From Anaeramoeba flamelloides (lineage: Eukaryota > Metamonada > Anaeramoebidae), in contig JANTQA010000032.1 of the NCBI GenBank assembly GCA_027625915.1, forward strand, positions 6,634,001-6,698,000: 64,000 bases of DNA, given 5' to 3'. The position numbers were made by a program, and so were the translations under genes. Shown one piece after another: positions 45,689 through 57,584 of this stretch (within the stretch, counting starts at the first letter, position 1; each line of letters starts with the position of its first letter). The notes below the pieces were generated by a model. That model had not been told where the DNA came from. It saw only the letters and a list, made by a program, of their open reading frames with translations, and made no database searches.

Positions 45689-47731
45689 CAAAAAAAAATT
45701 ATTGCAAAAAAAATTATTCCAAAAAATGGCTTTTGGGGATTTTCAAGTGCATTTCAAATTTGAGAACATTTAAAACTTGTAAAAGCAAATTTAAAAAATA
45801 TGTAGAACAACTCAAGAAAATTGCGTGAGTTCTGAAAGTTGAAATGGAAATACTAAAATATGAAAATCAAAATTTAGCTTGATCTAACATGGTAAAAATT
45901 GTGAAAATTGTTGAAATTGTGAAAATTAACTTTTTTTCTCAAAGAAATTCTCCTTGGACAAATATTACTTGGATTATATAACTTATTCAAGGATGATTTT
46001 ATCGATTATTTCAGTATTTTCACCTAAAAACACAGTCCTTAAGGGTTGAGTTATTACGGTGAAAAATTTTTTTCTGAAATGGATAAAAACATATTGTAAT
46101 TTTTATGAGGAACTAACATCAATCAAAAACCAACTAACCTAGATTGTACCATCGATCTCCAAAAAAAAACAACCAAAGCCCAGTACAGTCTCCAAAAAAA
46201 TCGCAAAAGAACGGTTCTCAATTTCCAATTAGAATAGATATGAATTACAATTTTGAAAACAAGAATGTTAGTTTTGAAGTTTCGTTCTTTAGTGCTTTTT
46301 GAGATCTCTGTGATTTTTTTTTTCTTTTTTTTTCATTTTTTAAATGAGTTATTTTTATCTAAAGTATATTAGATAACCCTTACTGGGTCAAATTTACAGC
46401 GTTACAAAATAACCACAAATCAGATAAAATCGAATTAAATTGATTGAGCACTTCAAGAATGCAATTTGTTTTAAATTCAAGAAATTTAACCATTTGGAAA
46501 TAGAAAATGAGAAAAGATGAATTTTTTTTTTAAATTTTGATTTTTTGGAATTGAATACTCTTTTAAACTTATTTTTATTTGTTTGAATTCTTTGTTAAAG
46601 AGATACAATGAAATTTATTTTTGTTATTTAAATTTTGTCAACCAAAAGAAGGGGTATTTCAAAATACCCCTTTTAGTCTCAGTCACTCCTATAGTATGGA
46701 ACAAATCCATAGTAAATGACTAGACCATTAAAAATAATATTAATATTTACCTGTCCAAATTAAAAAATTTATAAACTTGTGTGATTTTCTTGAGATTGGT
46801 AAAATTGAGTGATATCTTAAGATTTAACTGAACCCCTTTAAAGTAAGAAAAACAGAAACACCGGCAACACTCTCCCCAAATTTACTGGAGGGTGTAAAAC
46901 CGGATAAAAAGATTACCAATATAAAATAAAAAGCATACAAAGATTGATTAATAATAAGTAAACTATTTTTCATAAATTTTGACTCACTTTATAATGTTAA
47001 TGGGAGTTGTTTTGAGGGTTTATTCCAGTATTCTTAATAAAAAATATTTTCAAATTTTTGGATCAGAATCATTTTTTCTAATTTTTCAAATTTTAGTTTT
47101 GCTTTTTCAAATTTTTTTTTTCTTTTGCTTTTCTTTTGTTTTTCTTTTTCTTTGTTTTTGAAAAATTTTTCTTTTTTTTTTTTTTTTTTTCTTTTTTTTT
47201 TACAAAAGATCATGTGGAAAAAAAAAAGAGATCTTCGAAAAGACAAATAATCACTAAGAAAATTGAGAATGTAAATTCTTTGAAAATGGATTAAATTATT
47301 CATAAAAAATATTGTTGTTCAACTTTTTTTCAGTGAAAGTTCAGTAATAAAAAATGGGTAATGCTCATTTCAAAAATTGTGACTCACTTTTTTTTAGTTT
47401 TTGGTTTTATTTTTTTTAATTTTTAATATATCAGGCTTTTATAGATTTAGAATGACTTAAAAGTGAATTACAAATCATATTTAGTTATTAATTGTTCTTG
47501 AATACTAAAGGATAAATTTTTTTTTTTCAATTTATTATTTCAGGTGAGTCACAATTTTTGAAAAAGAGTTTATTTTAGCATCTTTAGGTTTTTTTTGAAT
47601 TTGAAAGAATTTAATAAAATTTTTGATTTTAAATAATCCTTGTAAAATAAAAAAAATAGCAATCACCTTAATCTTTTTCAGAATTTAAAAGAATAAAGTG
47701 GAATCAGAGATTTAAATTTATTTTTTCGAAA
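45689..47731. other. Interval between two small predicted genes
   Basis: No gene recognised. Contains a short perfect hairpin (AAGGGGTATTT / AAATACCCCTT at about 46650-46673) and the inverted R3 copy listed separately. Confidence 0.4.
46955..47575 (-). repeat. Dispersed repeat R3, inverted copy
   Basis: Reverse-complement match to about 3290-3945. Landmarks: 'gttttgagggtttattccag' mirrors 'ctggaataaaccctcaaaac', and 'ttgttcttgaatactaaagg' mirrors 'cctttagtattcaagaacaa'. The two copies are among the best-matched of the family. Confidence 0.7.
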
Positions 47732-47881
47732 ATGAGTAAACTATGTGACAAGGAGTATCCCATGACATTATTTCCAAAATCACAGGAGAGACAAGAACTT
47801 ACAACAATATTATCAATAACAAATAAATTTTTACCAAGTTTTTGCGAAATGATTGATATTCAGCTGATGTATATTTTTTAA
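47732..47881 (+). CDS. Probable first exon of a small unknown protein
   Basis: An ATG frame of 49 codons reads MSKLCDKEYPMTLFPKSQER, then QELTTILSITNKFLPSF and CEMIDIQLM. It has normal protein composition in very A/T-rich surroundings. A donor (GTATAT) at 47869 could splice to an acceptor CTCCTCAG near 47957, continuing in frame as GNQIPNFLNFLTI then stop, for about 58 residues in total. The family is not recognised. Real coding seems likely; the downstream structure is a guess. Confidence 0.4.
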   Translation: MSKLCDKEYPMTLFPKSQERQELTTILSITNKFLPSFCEMIDIQLMYIF

Positions 47882-47956
47882 TTTAAATGAATGTAATAAA
47901 TATCTGATTTCACCCAATTCACACAAATCAAAAAAAAAAAAAAAACCGACTCACTT

Positions 47957-49069
47957 CTCCTCAGAGGGAACCAGATACCCAATTTTTTAAATTTTTTAAC
48001 CATTTGAAGTAAGCCAAATTTCAAAATTAGGGGCAAACTTTTTTTAATATTATTTTTTTATTTTTTCATTTGTCTTTCAAAAAATAAAATGATTACACTA
48101 TAATTTTATTTATTAATCTGTATTGGCTATTATCTATAAACACTTTAGTAAAACATATTATTATTCAAAAAAAAAAAAAAATAGAGGAAAAAACAAAAAT
48201 CTGAAACAATTGATTTCAATTTTAAAATTCAAAAAAAAAAAAAATTCCATTCTTTTAATATGCCTTTAATAAAATTAAGCATTATTTTTTTCTAATTAAT
48301 TTTTTTTGAAATCTAGCTTATAACTCAATTCAAATAAACACTGGTATAAATTTTTATAGAATAAAAACACTCTCAATTTTTGAATATTGACAATATTTTT
48401 TGTAATTATTGTGCACTTTATTATTATTTTTTTTAAAATTGAGTTGAGGAAATTTGAAATCAAAGAATAAGTTAATATATTAAATTAGAAATTTTTTCCA
48501 TAGAGTTTATCTTTTTTAAAGGACTTTTTTTTTATTTTTACCATTTAAAAATAAAAAAAAACATTTGAAGTATCAAGTTAGTCCCTTTTGTGAAAATAAA
48601 ATTCCCGTAATTTAAAATTTGTTTTAGTAAATGAATTAAAATAAGGTAGTGTATATAAAAATATACATAATTTAAATTTTGAATTCAATCATTTTGACAA
48701 AAAATGTTTTCAAGAAAAAGTTAAATGGAAACTTTATTTATTTTTAAATTTATTCATAAAGTTTTTTTAATTTTTTTAATAGAAGCGAGTTAATCAGTTT
48801 TCCTTTTTTAGTGTTTTTTTGGGTTATAGTGACATATCAATTCAAACTCTTTAAATACATATAATTCATTTATAATACCTAATCCCTTCCAACAAAAAGA
48901 TAGTCAAATAAAACTCTAACATTTTAAATATGCACTCACTGAATATAAACTCTTTTTCGGTCATAGACTCCACTTTTTTAAATTAAATAAAACAGATTCT
49001 TCGAGTATTATTCAATATTCTTCTCAAAATGACTGTTTAATTGTCATATCAGAATCTTTTTTTTAATTA
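47957..49069. other. Gene-free AT-rich interval
   Basis: Nothing recognised beyond homopolymer-rich DNA. Confidence 0.4.
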
Positions 49070-49529
49070 CAGTTGAGAGAAAAAAGTTGTTGAGAGAAAA
49101 ATAAATTGGACAGCAATTTTAATTTTGAACATTACTAAAAATGGTTTTTAATTTCAATCGTTTGTGAAATAACATAAGAAATTAAGAATAATCTACTTAT
49201 TAGAATAATCATTAATATAATTCTACTTTTTCAAAACCTTATCTCTTATAATCTAAAGCAAGTTTAAAAATTACCATTTTCAGAATTAATATTTAACTTT
49301 ACTAAAACTAGGATTTTTGTTACAATAACATGATCTACTTTAGTTATCAACCATTCAAATGAGTATTCTACACACACCACAGATTAATGAACTTGTAACA
49401 CATTTAAACCTGTATTTATCAAAAATTCACCTTGTTATCAATAGCATTTGATTTTCAATTTTACTAATATTCCCAATTAAAAATGGTGTTAAACCATTTT
49501 TCTGTGTCCAACATTTTTCTCTCAACAGC
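49070..49529. mobile_element. MITE family A, copy 2 (TA-flanked)
   Basis: 460 bp, same orientation and structure as 25192-25655, including the centre ('ctactttttcaaaaccttat', 'atgatctactttagttatca'). Ends CAGTTGAGAGAAAAA and CTCTCAACAGC, flanked by TA (49068-49069 and 49530-49531). The left TIR has a small internal duplication of 'gttgagagaaaaa'. It lacks the extended arms present around copy 1. Confidence 0.8.
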
Positions 49530-49678
49530 TAGTTAAACATTTTTTTTTTTTTTTTTCCTTTTTACTTTTTTTTTGTATGTTTAATAAAAAGTGGAGAATT
49601 GAAAAACGAAAGAAAAAAATCAAAAAGTTTTTACAAGGAATTTTATTCATTTGAAAAATAAATTAAACCACAATACAA

Positions 49679-49848
49679 TATATATATATATATATATATA
49701 TATTAAAGAACATTTCTTATAATACAAAATAATATGATGATAAATAAATAAAAAAAACATAATATTCAAAAAAAAAAAAAAAAAAAAAGAAAAAGAAGAA
49801 GAAGAAGAAGAAGAAGAAAGAAACAAAATAAATAAATAAATAAATAAA
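49679..49848 (+). repeat. Cluster of microsatellites
   Basis: (TA)n at 49679-49703, a poly-A run at about 49768-49787, (GAA)n at 49795-49817 and (AAAT)n at 49827-49848. Simple-sequence DNA downstream of the orphan gene on the minus strand. Confidence 0.9.
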
Positions 49849-50396
49849 GTTGGAAAAAAGTGAAGGATACATAATGAAATTAATACAAAACAAATAAATG
49901 CTATGAATTAAAAAATAAAATAAAAATTTGAAATAAATGAATGTTTGAAAACTTTCAACTTTTTTGCTTCTGCATGGATTTGTTAAATTTTTTTAATGAA
50001 AATATAAATGTAATTTGATACTTGGAAAACTTCTTAAAAATTTTTTTAGATACTTTTGGATGTTATTTCCCTCCCAAACAAAAACAATTGTTTATTATTA
50101 CTTTTTCTTTTACCTGTATACAAAAGAAAATTTTGAAATAAAAAACAGTAATAATTATTTTAAGAGAAACTCCGCACACAGTGTATTATCATTAAATCCC
50201 CACAATTTATTGTAATTATCACAATAATGTAAAAGTTACTGACACAGTAAAAGGGAAAGAACATGAACTATAAATTTGGATTTAGGTTGTTTACCAAGCT
50301 ACAATACTTCAATTTTCATCAAAAAACTTATATTTTTTGATCCACACAATATAGTAAAACCAATGCAATTTTTATATACATATATACAAAAATATT

Positions 50397-51953
50397 TTAT
50401 GAAATCATCGTTTTTAATATTTCAAAATATATTTGATAATTAAAAGCGTTGATTCCATTCACAATTTCAATTACTTTTTGGTTTCCTTTATTAATTTGAT
50501 CGTTAATTTTTTTCAAAGTGATGGGATGAAGATTTAATTGAGATAATTTGCGTAAAGCACTTATCGCCAAGTCTTCTTGAGTTAATTCCTCAAACACAAA
50601 ATAATCATCATCTGAATAAACTAGGACACATTTTTCAAGATTTATAAACGGGGGCTTCTTCTTTCTTTGTCTCCATTTAAACTTATGATTAGATTTTTTC
50701 AAACGGTGTTTCATTTTCCTTTTTTTCCGTTTATGATGATTCCCAATATGGTTTTGCTTGTGATTTTGTTTAAATTTTTTTGATTGTTTTGTTCGTGTTT
50801 GGTAGACCCTTTTTCTTCTTGATATATATTTTTTTTTTCTTTTTCGGATTTTTGACAACGAATTATTGTATATTTTTTCAAATTTATTTTGCATTTTCAA
50901 TATTTTTTTATTATTTTTCGATTTAATTAAATGATTACTATTTTTACTCATGTTTTTTTTTTGATCCAATTTTTGGTTTTGTTTTAAAAGTTGATTTTGA
51001 TTTTTATTTATATTTTCATTTTCATTTTCATTTTCATTTTCATTTTCATTTTCATTTTCATTTTCATTTTCAATGATAATTTCATTTTGATTTTCCTTTT
51101 CTTTTTCTTTTTCATTTACTCTTCCCCTTTCATTCTCATTCTCATTTCCATTTTCATTTTCATTTTTTTCAAAAATAAAATTATTCTCCTTATTTTGATC
51201 TTGTTTATTGTTTTTATTTTTTATTAATTTTGGGATCACAATAAGATCATCTTCTTCCATATCCATTTCCATCCCATTTTTCTTTTTATTATTATCTAAA
51301 CCAATTAATTGTCTTTTATTATTTGTCTTTTCTAATTTTAAATTATTAACCATGATTTCGTTTTCATTTTTTTTGTTATCATTGTCTCGATTTTCATTTC
51401 CATTTCCAATTTTTTTATCATTTTTAAGAGCAATTCTATCACTTCCAGTTAAATGCTTTTTCGGATATTCCTTTAATGAATACTGTTTATTTATATGGAT
51501 TATTCCATGTTTTTTTATATTCGAAGGAATTAATACCTTGCCAAATAATCTATTTGCCATTTTAATATTCGAATAAGTATCAACAAAGCAACTCCACAAT
51601 ATAGGATACGTTTTTTTCCCCTCTTCCACAATTTGAGCACGTTCACATGGACGACCAATTTTTAGCAAGAGTTTTTTTGTATATACCCACCCCCTTTCTC
51701 GTTTAGTTAATCTTTTTTCAATTAAATAGTTCACCTTTTTAACAGATTCTTGCTTTGAAGCTGTTTTCTTTTTCCCATTCGGTTTCTTTTGATTTATTGG
51801 TCTTAATTTTTCAGAATTTTGTGATTGATTTTGAATAAGTGAGTAATTATTTTGTTTTTTGTTGTTGGATTTCATATTTTCTTTTATTAAACTATATTTT
51901 GATGTATTTTGGTCATATGAAAATAACTTCTTATTAGACAATAAATTATTCAA
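50397..51953 (-). CDS. Asn/Lys/Glu-rich orphan protein with a short conserved block
   Basis: Open for 518 codons. The frame begins at a TTG and stays open further upstream, so the real start is either Met28 (ENMKSNN) or an upstream exon joined at an acceptor near 51975 (CATAG). Residues ~75-160 are of normal composition: KRLTKRERGWVYTKKLLLKI, then GRPCERAQIVEEGKKTYPILW and LFGKVLIPS. The middle (~190-340) is low complexity, including a long alternating Glu-Asn run encoded by an ATTTTC microsatellite, followed by a very basic stretch with KRKKRK motifs (nuclear-localisation-like). The last ~75 residues are again ordered-looking (VYSDDDYFVFEELTQEDLAI). It shares P-x-x-W and EGK motifs with the protein at 57585-58274. 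Family unknown. Confidence 0.7.
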   Translation of the reverse strand: MNNLLSNKKLFSYDQNTSKYSLIKENMKSNNKKQNNYSLIQNQSQNSEKLRPINQKKPNGKKKTASKQESVKKVNYLIEKRLTKRERGWVYTKKLLLKIGRPCERAQIVEEGKKTYPILWSCFVDTYSNIKMANRLFGKVLIPSNIKKHGIIHINKQYSLKEYPKKHLTGSDRIALKNDKKIGNGNENRDNDNKKNENEIMVNNLKLEKTNNKRQLIGLDNNKKKNGMEMDMEEDDLIVIPKLIKNKNNKQDQNKENNFIFEKNENENGNENENERGRVNEKEKEKENQNEIIIENENENENENENENENENENINKNQNQLLKQNQKLDQKKNMSKNSNHLIKSKNNKKILKMQNKFEKIYNNSLSKIRKRKKKYISRRKRVYQTRTKQSKKFKQNHKQNHIGNHHKRKKRKMKHRLKKSNHKFKWRQRKKKPPFINLEKCVLVYSDDDYFVFEELTQEDLAISALRKLSQLNLHPITLKKINDQINKGNQKVIEIVNGINAFNYQIYFEILKTMIS

Positions 51954-52210
51954 TAAAAAGTTACCAAAATTGCTATGATTAAAATTTTTTGAAAAAAAAT
52001 AATTTTTAAGATATTAATATTAAAATTTTGGTTGTTGAAAAAAAATTAATTAAAAGAATCCCAAGAACTTCATTATGTTAATTTAAAAAAGTGAGTACTT
52101 TTTAAAAACTATTTTCAAGTTTTTTATTTTAAAAAAGTGTGGATTTTTTTTTAAATATAAATTTTCCAAAAAAATAAAACTTGGAAAAAAGTGCTTAATA
52201 AAAAAATAAA

Positions 52211-52365
52211 TAAATGTGCTTTTCTTCCAACTCTAACATCCACCCCCACCTTCAAAGATCTATTTATTTCCTTTAATTAAAATATAAACACTCGGAAAAA
52301 GTTTTTTAAAAAAGTACTTTTCTTCCAACTCCAACATCCACCCCCACTTTTAAAGATCTATTTCT
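52211..52365 (+). repeat. Tandem duplication upstream of the orphan gene
   Basis: Two units of about 100 bp, each containing 'cttttcttccaactc', 'aacatccacccccac' and 'aaagatctattt'. The C-rich CCACCCCCAC block is unusual in this DNA. Lies a few hundred bases 5' of the 50397-51953 gene; a regulatory role is only a possibility. Confidence 0.7.
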
Positions 52366-53731
52366 TTCCTTTTTTTTAAATAGAAGAATCAGAAAAAATG
52401 TTTTTTTTTTTTATGAAAAAATTATCCTCACTTTTATTAAAACTTAATTTTTTTTTTTAACAGTTTTAATTCTATCAATCTAAAAAAAAATATTTACTCG
52501 CTTTATTAATACAAAAAATAGTCCTAAAAAGAAAAAAAAAATTTAAATTTTTATATTATTTTTTTAAAAAGAGAAAACCGAATTTATGTCTTTATTTTTA
52601 ACATAAACTCCAATTCAAATATTTTTAATACACCAATATTCAATTTTTTGAAAAGAAAAAAAAAATACTTATTTAATAACTTCTTGAAGAAATACCAAAT
52701 TAGAATCATCCACGAATTGAATCATGTACATAATTATTTATAAATTACAATACTAATAAAACAAAAAATAAATAATTCCCAATACTAATAAATTATCGGT
52801 GTGTTAAATATTTTGGAGAGAGCAAAATAAAAAAATGCAAGGACAAATTTTTTTAAATTCTATTAGGAATTATTGATCGTTCAAATGGTTAGATTCGGAC
52901 AACTAATTGTATTTGAGTTCTTCTATTTTGAACAAGTCAACTTTAACCGAATAACAACAGTTCGAAAAAATTTTTGATTGGACGAGATAGGTTACGTAAT
53001 TCAAAAAATGAAATGAGAACAAAAAACGAAAAAGATGAAAAAATGATTTTCATATTTTTTTTCAAAAATCAAAATTATTTCCAATTTGAATGAAATTGTA
53101 TTATTGTGATTCTTTTAACTATTTTAGCTGTGTGGAAAATTTTGAATTTTATGTTTAATATTTTATTGTCAAGAATTAGGATATTAAAAAATTAATTATT
53201 AAATAAGTATTACTTTCTTTCTTTATTTTGTCTAATTTCTATTAAAAACAGCGTATATAATCGGAATAGAAGTAAAATGTCTTAATAAATTATGTTCCAA
53301 AGATAGACAAATACCAGCTTGTTAAAAAAGTAAAAGTCTATCTTAATATTCGATATTATTCGAAAAAATTGAAAAAAAAAATTAAAAATGTTCTTAATAT
53401 TCCATTATTAAGTTTAATAGAAGTGTTTTTATAAGTTTATTAATAATTAATCTAAAAAGATTTAATAATTATAAAAAAAGTCTATAAAGGGTATTTAAAA
53501 TTAAGCTACTTGGCATTAGGAAGTTTTTCATTTCCATTTTCCTTAAAATGGAAAAAAGAATAATAGTGCCATTTTCCAATTAATCAATGATAAATTTTAT
53601 TTCGATTTCCTCAAAAATTGTGCTTAACATCAATTATTCGAAATATCAAAACGATCTCAACAAAACCAATTACGAAAGGTAAATTTATTCAATAATTCGG
53701 ATCTTTCTTATTGAACTTCGAGAGATACAAT
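52366..53731. other. Gene-free interval
   Basis: No gene or clear repeat recognised; a patch of higher complexity at about 52860-52995 has no usable frame on either strand. Confidence 0.4.
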
Positions 53732-56282
53732 AGTGGTTTTGATGATATCTATGCTTAAGTCACAATAAAGTTACAAGAATCGCCATTACTTTTATAAAGT
53801 CACAATATAGTTACAAAAATCGAGATATTCAATAAAATTATCGCGATAATATAACAAATCGTGAAATTCTTAGAAAATTATCAGGATAATTATTAAAAAA
53901 TCATGATAAATGCCAAAATATCGCGATTAAAAGGTAATCGCGGTATTTCAGTTGATATGTTTTTGGGATAATTGAGCAATATTTTTACAAAGAAATTTTT
54001 TTTGATCAAAAAATAGATTATGTGATGAAAAAGTTATTTTAAAAAACAACAAAAAAGATACTTGATTCAATCAAGGATCAGATCAAAGAATTTTTTTGTA
54101 TTTTCGTTTTGGTTTGGTTGACAGACCTATCGATCCTTTTAGATCAACATCAATAATAACTAAAGATAAATAAATATTTTCTCAGTCAATCATGGTGCTA
54201 TAAATTAGAGGTTTTGATGATAACATGCTATAATTCACGATAAAGTTACAAAAATCGCGATAATTTCCATCAAATCGCGATATATCTTAAAATCGCGATA
54301 ATTCAATATTATCGTGATAATATAACAAATCGCGATATTCTATAAAATCGCGATAATTATTAAAAAATCGTGATAAATGCCAAAATATCGCGATTACTTT
54401 TTAATCGCGATATAATAGTTGATGGGTTTTTGGGCTAATTGAGAAATATTTTGCATAAAAAATTTTTTTTGATCAAAAAATAGATTAGGTGACAAAAAGT
54501 CATTCTTTTGAAAAAACAACAAAAAAGATACTTTGATCCAATCAAGGATCAGATCAAAGAGTTTTGTTGTGTTTTCATTTTATTTGGTTGACAAACCGAT
54601 CGATCCTTTTAGATCAACAACAATAAGAACTAAAGAGAAATAAATATTTTTTCAGTTAATGGTGGTGCTGGAAATTGCTTTGAATAATTAGCTTCTAAAA
54701 CAACCAACCCTTAATCTGTTCTTTAAAGAATGTTTTCTTGGGTTACAATATTTTCATTTTTTCTCAGAAAGCTAAAAGGAGTTGGATAACTCTTCAAAAG
54801 ATTTCACAACATCCTTGCCAGATGATCACCAATTATTCAGATTTTTTATACAATTCTTGTCTTCTTCTTCTTTTTCTACTCATATCTTTGTATTGGACAG
54901 AAAACACAATTAGAATAATAGAGGTTTTTGTTTGATCGATCACCAATAAGAAGTCAAATTATTCCTTATTCTTTTTGGCTATTTAAAATTGTGAAGGTAA
55001 CAACTCCATTTTAAGAAAACACACATAATTTATATTCAAGTGTATTGACGAGATTGGTAATTATTAGTTTGATCATAAAATTTGTTTGAGATTTTATATT
55101 TTGTTAAAAAAAAAATGAAAAGAATAAAATTTTTTTCCACAACAAACCAAACCCATTCCCTTTCTAAAAGTTTTCTATCTTTCAAAACTTTCAAACACTT
55201 GAAGACAGTTCATAACCTTTGCAAACACTTTCTGGCATTATTAAAGGGGAAAGTGTTGTAAAAATCTCAAGGCTTTGTAAAAGTCAAGAGATTTTTTTTA
55301 AAAATGAAAATAATAATTTTTCATTTTTTCGCGATAATGTGAATATCGCGATAATGTTGTTTATCGCGATTTTATGATTTTTCGCGATAAAGTTGGACTA
55401 ATCGCGATTTTTTTAATATTATTGCGATTTTATTGTTAATATCATGATAATATATGTTATCATCAAAACCTCTATTGTGTTGAATAATGAGCTTCTAAAA
55501 CAACCAACCCTTCACTTGTCCTTTTAAAGAATGTGTTCTTGGGCGAAAACATTTTCTTTGTTCTAGGAAAGCTAAAAGGAGTTAGGATAACTTTTCAAAA
55601 GTTTTCACAACAACATAGCCACATTATCACCAATTATTAAGATTGTTTGTACAATTCTATTCTTCTTCTTATTCTTCTTTGAACATTTTTTTATTGTATA
55701 GAAAGCACAATTAGAGCTTAGAGGTTTTTATTTGTTCGATCACCAATAAGAAGTAAAATTATTATTTATTCTTTTTGGTTATTTAACTTGTGAAGGTAAC
55801 AACTCTATTTTAACAAAACAAATCTATTTTATATTCAAGTATATTGCTGAAATAGGTTATTATTAGTTTGATAATAAAATTCTGTTTGAGATTTTATGTT
55901 TTATAAAAAAAAATAACTGAATTGAAAAAAAAATTTTTTTTCCACTTCAAACAGTCTCATTCTGTTTACTAAAAGTTTTCTTTCTTTCAAAACTTTCAAA
56001 CACTTGAAGAAATTTCACAAAACTTACAAACACTTTCTAACACGTTTGAAGTGGAAAAGCGTTGTAAAAATCTCAAGGCTTTTATAAAAGTCAAGAAATT
56101 TTTTTAAGGTAATTTCAAAAAAATAATTTTTCATTTTTTCGCGATTTTTTCTTTCGATGATTATCTGGAATAAAGTGATTTTATGATTTTTCGTGATAAA
56201 GTAGGACTTATCGTGATTTTTTTAATATTATCGCAAATTAATTGTTAATATTATGATAATATATGTTATCATCAAAACCTCT
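53732..56282. mobile_element. DNA element family C, outer copy (split by an inner copy)
   Basis: Terminal inverted repeats AGTGGTTTTGATGATA at the left and ...TATCATCAAAACCTCT at the right, with the 3-bp target duplication AAT at 53729-53731 and 56283-56285. Without the insertion it is about 1,281 bp. Both subterminal regions carry many degenerate copies of the palindrome ATCGCGAT, probably transposase-binding sites. No transposase frame, so non-autonomous. The outer copy is more diverged than the inner one (several ATCGCGAT sites lost), so it is older. Superfamily uncertain. Confidence 0.85.
54207..55473. mobile_element. DNA element family C, inner copy (1,267 bp)
   Basis: TIRs AGAGGTTTTGATGATAACAT / ATGTTATCATCAAAACCTCT, flanked by ATT on both sides (54204-54206 and 55474-55476). 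The site it entered can be read in its own sequence: removing it plus one ATT restores 'gctataaattgtgttga', which aligns base for base with 'gctggaaattgctttga' at the same place inside the inner copy. At least seven TCGCGAT cores lie in the left subterminal region and five or more in the right. Contains only a short, unlikely frame. Confidence 0.9.
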
Positions 56283-56310
56283 AATTAATTTTTTTTTTTT
56301 AATTGGAATA

Positions 56311-56439
56311 CAGTTGCTTGAAAAAAGTGCGTCCAAAAGAGTGTATAAAGAATTACCCAAACCATTTAAAACTGATGAATTGGTGGGTTTGAGTACAACT
56401 TATAAAACTTTTATTCCTCACTTATTTTTCAAATAGTTG
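56311..56439. mobile_element. Small palindromic MITE family F, copy 1
   Basis: 129 bp with inverted ends CAGTTGCTTGAAAAAAGTG and CACTTATTTTTCAAATAGTTG (inverse), TA on both sides (56309-56310, 56440-56441). Immediately adjoins the family C element. Confidence 0.65.
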
Positions 56440-56620
56440 TATAAGAGTAAATTCATTTTCATTTTTATTTTTATTTTTGGAAAACTATGTTTTGGGTTTA
56501 ATTTTTTTGAAATATTCCTATTGTCTTTAGCTAAATAATTTTAAAAAACCCTTTGAATTGTTTTTATTTTGTTTTATATTTTTGTTTCCAGATTTTTATT
56601 ATAAAAAAAAAAAATGTTTG

Positions 56621-56757
56621 TGTTGTAGCCATTTGAAAAAAGTGAGTTAAGAAAATTTTTAAAAAGTGTTGCCCAAATTGCTATAAAGATCGAATCAAAT
56701 AATTTTGGCAACATTTTTGAAAACTTTTAGTGTTCACTTTTTTCAAGGTAGCTGTGT
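56621..56757. mobile_element. Small palindromic MITE family F, copy 2
   Basis: About 135 bp with inverted arms around 'TTGAAAAAAGTGA' (left) and 'TCACTTTTTTCAA' (right), plus 'gtgttgccca' / 'ttggcaacat'. Exact ends unclear. Confidence 0.55.
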
Positions 56758-57406
56758 TAACATCCCCCCCCCCTCTCTTTTTTTTTCAATATTGTTTAAA
56801 GATCTTTTTTTAAAAAAATATATTACCGTTGTGGAACAAAAGTAAAACAGGGAAAAAAAGTTCAACACGGTTTTTCATTGGGAACCTTAATAGTACTAAA
56901 AACGAAAGGTAAAAGCAATTAAAAGAAGAAATCAATTAACATAAAATAATTCTCCATTATAATATTTTCAATCAAACCAACAAACACAATTTAAATCTAC
57001 TTGATTATCTAAATTGGTAGTGTAATTTTGGAGATCGCAAAAATAGTCAATTTTTTCAACAAATTTTTAATAATTGATTAATCAAAGAAAAGCCCACACC
57101 AAAAAATAGTATTAAAAAAAAAACTGTTATTGTGTTGAATCCTTCATTTTGTCCTTATTTATTTATTTATTTATTCTTGGATTAATTGATCTTGCTTTGA
57201 ATTTTCAATAAGTTTCTCAATTAAAAACTGTGTTTTCCTATTTTTCCCTTTTTCCCTTTTTTTCCAGAACGGTTAATTGGATTTTAGAAATTATTTTTTT
57301 TATAAATCAAAAAGTAAAAGTGAAAAATTTAAATTAAATAACAGGCTACGTGAAATAGATCAATCTAAAAGATAATTTACAAGCATTGGGGGGGCAAAGT
57401 AAACCC

Positions 57407-57487
57407 ATGGAAACATATAGTACTTCAATTAACACAGGAATTAATGCGAGATACAAATTTGAATTGAAACGGTTTTTTCTTGACTGA
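57407..57487 (+). other. Coding-like island, unassigned
   Basis: A 26-codon frame METYSTSINTGINARYKFEL-KRFFLD, with further protein-like text in other plus frames just before (NNRLREIDQSKR) and after (DSLDRVSRKTRIRSRLGF). The frame shifts between the pieces suggest a decayed or spliced small gene. Lies between convergent gene ends. Low confidence. Confidence 0.2.
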
Positions 57488-57584
57488 TTCCCTCGATAGG
57501 GTTTCGAGAAAGACTCGCATTAGATCCAGGTTGGGATTTATTAATGAAAAAAAAAAAAAAATAATAAAAAATAAAAAAAAAAAT

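Noticed and set aside
47034-47303. Lys-rich minus-strand frame
   Set aside because: Translation of homopolymer-rich DNA inside repeat R3.
50991-51576. Plus-strand Ile/Phe-rich frames
   Set aside because: Antisense shadows of the Asn/Glu repeats in the orphan gene on the minus strand.
53790-56240. ATCGCGAT repeats as a CRISPR array or replication origin
   Set aside because: Spacing is irregular, copies are degenerate and they sit inside a defined transposon in a eukaryotic genome.
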